From Dolomedes plantarius (taxonomy: Eukaryota > Arthropoda > Arachnida > Araneae > Dolomedidae): DNA of 64,000 nucleotides. Below are positions 61,916 to 64,000 of this stretch, piece after piece (within the stretch, counting starts at the first letter, position 1; every line of letters begins with the position of its first letter). The translations under genes and the position numbers were made by a program. The notes under the pieces are model-generated. The model searched no databases, had not been told where the DNA came from, and saw only the letters and a list, made by a program, of their open reading frames with translations. The DNA is taken from the NCBI GenBank assembly GCA_907164885.2, contig OU015496.1:169234742-169298741 (forward strand), written 5' to 3'.

Positions 61916-62469
61916 GGTGCCACTCGGTTAATTTGCTCTTAAATCAGAATGAGGCATTAACAACGCAAGTAATGTCTTTAATTAAACACATTTATTATTT
62001 CTTGATTAAGCATAACTGTGTACATCGACGAATATTTTTGCAGCCCAGCTAATAAAAATTGCACACAATAATATATAATAAAATAACCGACGCAGAATTT
62101 TAATAAGATAGGAAGATAGATGTCAAGTGTCAGGACGTAAACATTAATTTTTCCTGTTCTTTTATATATGTTTATTATAACATATTCTTTAAAATAAACC
62201 TAGGTTACTATAAATATTGATTTTTTTTACGGCCCACCTATAGTTAAACCTTGTTTGTTTGTCCCAAGTTAGCCTTTGTGTTTGACACCCCTGGTGTACA
62301 TATTTAAAAAATCCCAAGCCAGAAAACAGTTCATTCAACACTTATATCGTACAAAACCGTTCTGACTCTCTCACCCAGCTCAGAGCCTACACATAGCTTT
62401 TTGGCATTCTAAACTACTTTGGCATAAGAAACTACATCTTATGGTTTATCTATCTCCCATCTTACTTGT

Positions 62470-62694
62470 GGCCTGTTCACACTAAATACGGAGCATTACA
62501 AAGCGACAGCGCTAAAAATTTTAACCAGTCACAGAGCCCAATTCATTAACCATGTGATACGTCAAACCAATTACAAGTCATGTCAACAATCTCGAAGCCA
62601 ACGTAGTAACGTAGGTAACGTAACGCTAACGTAACGCAACGTGACGCAACGGTCTCTTCACATTGCAACGCTTCGGATGCAATGTGAAGAGACC
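62470..62694. repeat. possible MITE ending in a perfect hairpin
   Basis: GGCCTGTTCACACTAA at 62470 resembles the right-hand terminus GGTCTCTTCACATTGCA. That terminus itself forms a perfect 17-bp stem (62651-62667 and 62678-62694) around a 10-base loop. A tandem AACGTAACGC-like stretch lies at 62598-62650. Confidence 0.45.
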
Positions 62695-63567
62695 TTTAAG
62701 GATTAAATCGGGACGTGCCGAAAACTGCGTGCACCGTCAAATGAAATGCACAAAAATTAAAGCATTTCAGGTTTGATTTCTCGGAAATATGAGACCCGTT
62801 AACAAGACACGAAAAACAGTTTTATTATTACAATATTTTGTGCTATTATCTCTTCGAAAAGGTTTTTACCAGATCGAGTTCTTTCTACACCTTCTTTATT
62901 TTCAATAACTGTAATCTCAATAACTGTTTTCTTTTATGTTATAAATTTTAATCTTCTGAAGACAAATTGTTCAAGCAAATTTTATATGTATAATTATCTG
63001 TATATAAAAATAGATTTGCGAGGGGAAAACATTTTAAAATGCTTGTAAATATAAAAAAATTGGACCTTGGACCCTCTTCACTAATATATTTCTATTTATG
63101 TAAAAAGCAATAATTTACTGTTTTATAACCTAAAATCAGATACACGTTACAAGAAACGATGCCGGCAACAACTAAGGAGGTTATAAATAATGCAGAGACA
63201 CGTGGGGGGCATATGGAGATTTTTTTAATCATATAGCAAAACACTTAGCCATTAATACACAAATAATAAATAATTTTTGTTGCAAGTACATAAGCTTTTC
63301 TTTTACTTTCTCAAGCTTAATTCAAGAATAAAAACTGCAAACATGTAGTTCCATGAATCTTTGTTACGCCATAGAGAGTAAAGCTTCATTTTTAATTGTC
63401 TGCCTGACCTTGAAATTTACTTTTTTACACTAATCCCAGCTTAAAGGAAGTCAAGAAAGGTCTCACGTTCATCGTGCTGTTTGTGATATCCTGTCTGATA
63501 ACACCATGAAATGATTTTCTCGTGTAGTCACATTTTACCTGATTTGAAAATGCAGAATAAAACGTTG
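62695..63567. other. intron sequence, nothing recognised
   Basis: Plain AT-rich intron of protease B. Confidence 0.45.
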
Positions 63568-63569
63568 AT

Positions 63570-63622
<53 letters not shown>
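63568..63622. repeat. (TA)n microsatellite
   Basis: Long pure TA run about 200 bp from the catalytic His exon. Confidence 0.95.
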
Positions 63623-63624
<2 letters not shown>

Positions 63625-63821
63625 CTATAATATTTATGTGTATAATATAATAGCTACCCAGATTCTTATTATAAATGACCGAATGTCCATTACAAAAACA
63701 AAGAAACTAAACAGCAACTATTAAAACAAGTATATTCAAGAAATGACTTAATTTGTTTTAAAAACCATAAAACTTTGTCATTTTTAAAAATATTTCAGAG
63801 AATTTTAAAGAAAAAGCTTAC

Positions 63822-63922
63822 TTTTCGACGCAATGAGCTGCTGTTATAGCCCAGAATTCATTCAACAATGTAGCTCCACACTTGTGAAGGAAGGTGTTCT
63901 TTTTCCATTGCCTTAGGGACAC
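63822..63922 (-). CDS. CLIP-type serine protease B, catalytic His exon
   Basis: Acceptor TTATTTTTACAG at 63923, donor GTCGAAAA/GTAAGC at 63821. It enters in phase 0 and exits in phase 2 (101 nt). It encodes VSLRQWKKNTFLHKCGATLL and NEFWAITAAHCVE. AITAAHC contains the catalytic His and the conserved Cys pair (HKCG and AHC). In the family this exon follows directly after the WPWQ of the activation-site exon. That exon, the CLIP domain and the signal peptide of this gene must lie beyond 64000. The complete triad across the four exons argues for an active enzyme. Confidence 0.95.
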
Positions 63923-64000
63923 CTGTAAAAATAAATTAATTTCGTGATTTCTTTTTTTTAAATTATCATGTCATTTGAATTACTAACATATTTGGTAAAA

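Overview
This is an intron-rich, AT-rich animal nuclear sequence. A CLIP-type serine protease makes an arthropod host near-certain, since CLIP plus chymotrypsin-fold proteases are an arthropod hallmark. A chelicerate such as a spider is plausible from the long introns and SINE style, but this is not proven here.

Host genes. Only two are visible, both on the minus strand and both from the CLIP-domain (stubble-like) serine protease family. The right end carries four exons of a catalytic domain (63922-63822, 59489-59221, 57908-57754, 55549-55388) with the complete His/Asp/Ser triad and a stop codon. Its upstream exons must lie beyond position 64000. The left half carries the 5' part of a protease: a probable untranslated leader exon ending at 33751, a signal-peptide exon (19495-19393), a CLIP plus Thr-rich linker exon (13359-12430) and an activation-site exon (1808-1729). 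Its catalytic exons would lie left of position 1. Intron phases chain perfectly within each half. The last exon on the left (phase 0, ending at WPWQ) would also join in frame to the first exon on the right (VSLRQ). Two tandem paralogues is the simplest reading; a mis-ordered assembly of one gene is the alternative.

Mobile DNA fills most of the rest. Regions 1-20 kb hold Tc1/mariner elements of several classes (DD36E at 27-1238, 9456-10675 and 15680-16891; DD34E at 13691-15099; DD41D at 16898-18197), a deleted Tigger/pogo element (3620-5187), Helitrons (7018-9407 as a tandem pair; 19889-20369) and hAT debris. At 20-34 kb there are a mariner DD34D copy (21956-23249), an LTR-like stretch, a hAT MITE, two tRNA-derived SINE families and a TTAA MITE with a microsatellite core. 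At 34-38.6 kb little is recognisable. At 38.6-53.4 kb there is a mosaic of diverged duplicated segments, a 134-bp tandem repeat, four copies of a TTAA-flanked MITE, a piggyBac remnant and a pogo-like element with an internal 54-bp array. At 55.8-57.7 kb one protease intron is built from a degenerate ~74-bp tandem repeat that runs up to a splice site and was later split by nested transposons.

The most informative structural observations are: (i) a two-transposon unit (DD36E, then the 6-bp spacer TATATA, then DD41D) present twice in opposite orientation; (ii) two natural empty sites for the TTAA MITE inside the same window; (iii) a MITE opened at its (TA)n core by several younger insertions; (iv) foldback derivatives of a DDD transposon family. 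No clearly new protein-coding system was found.
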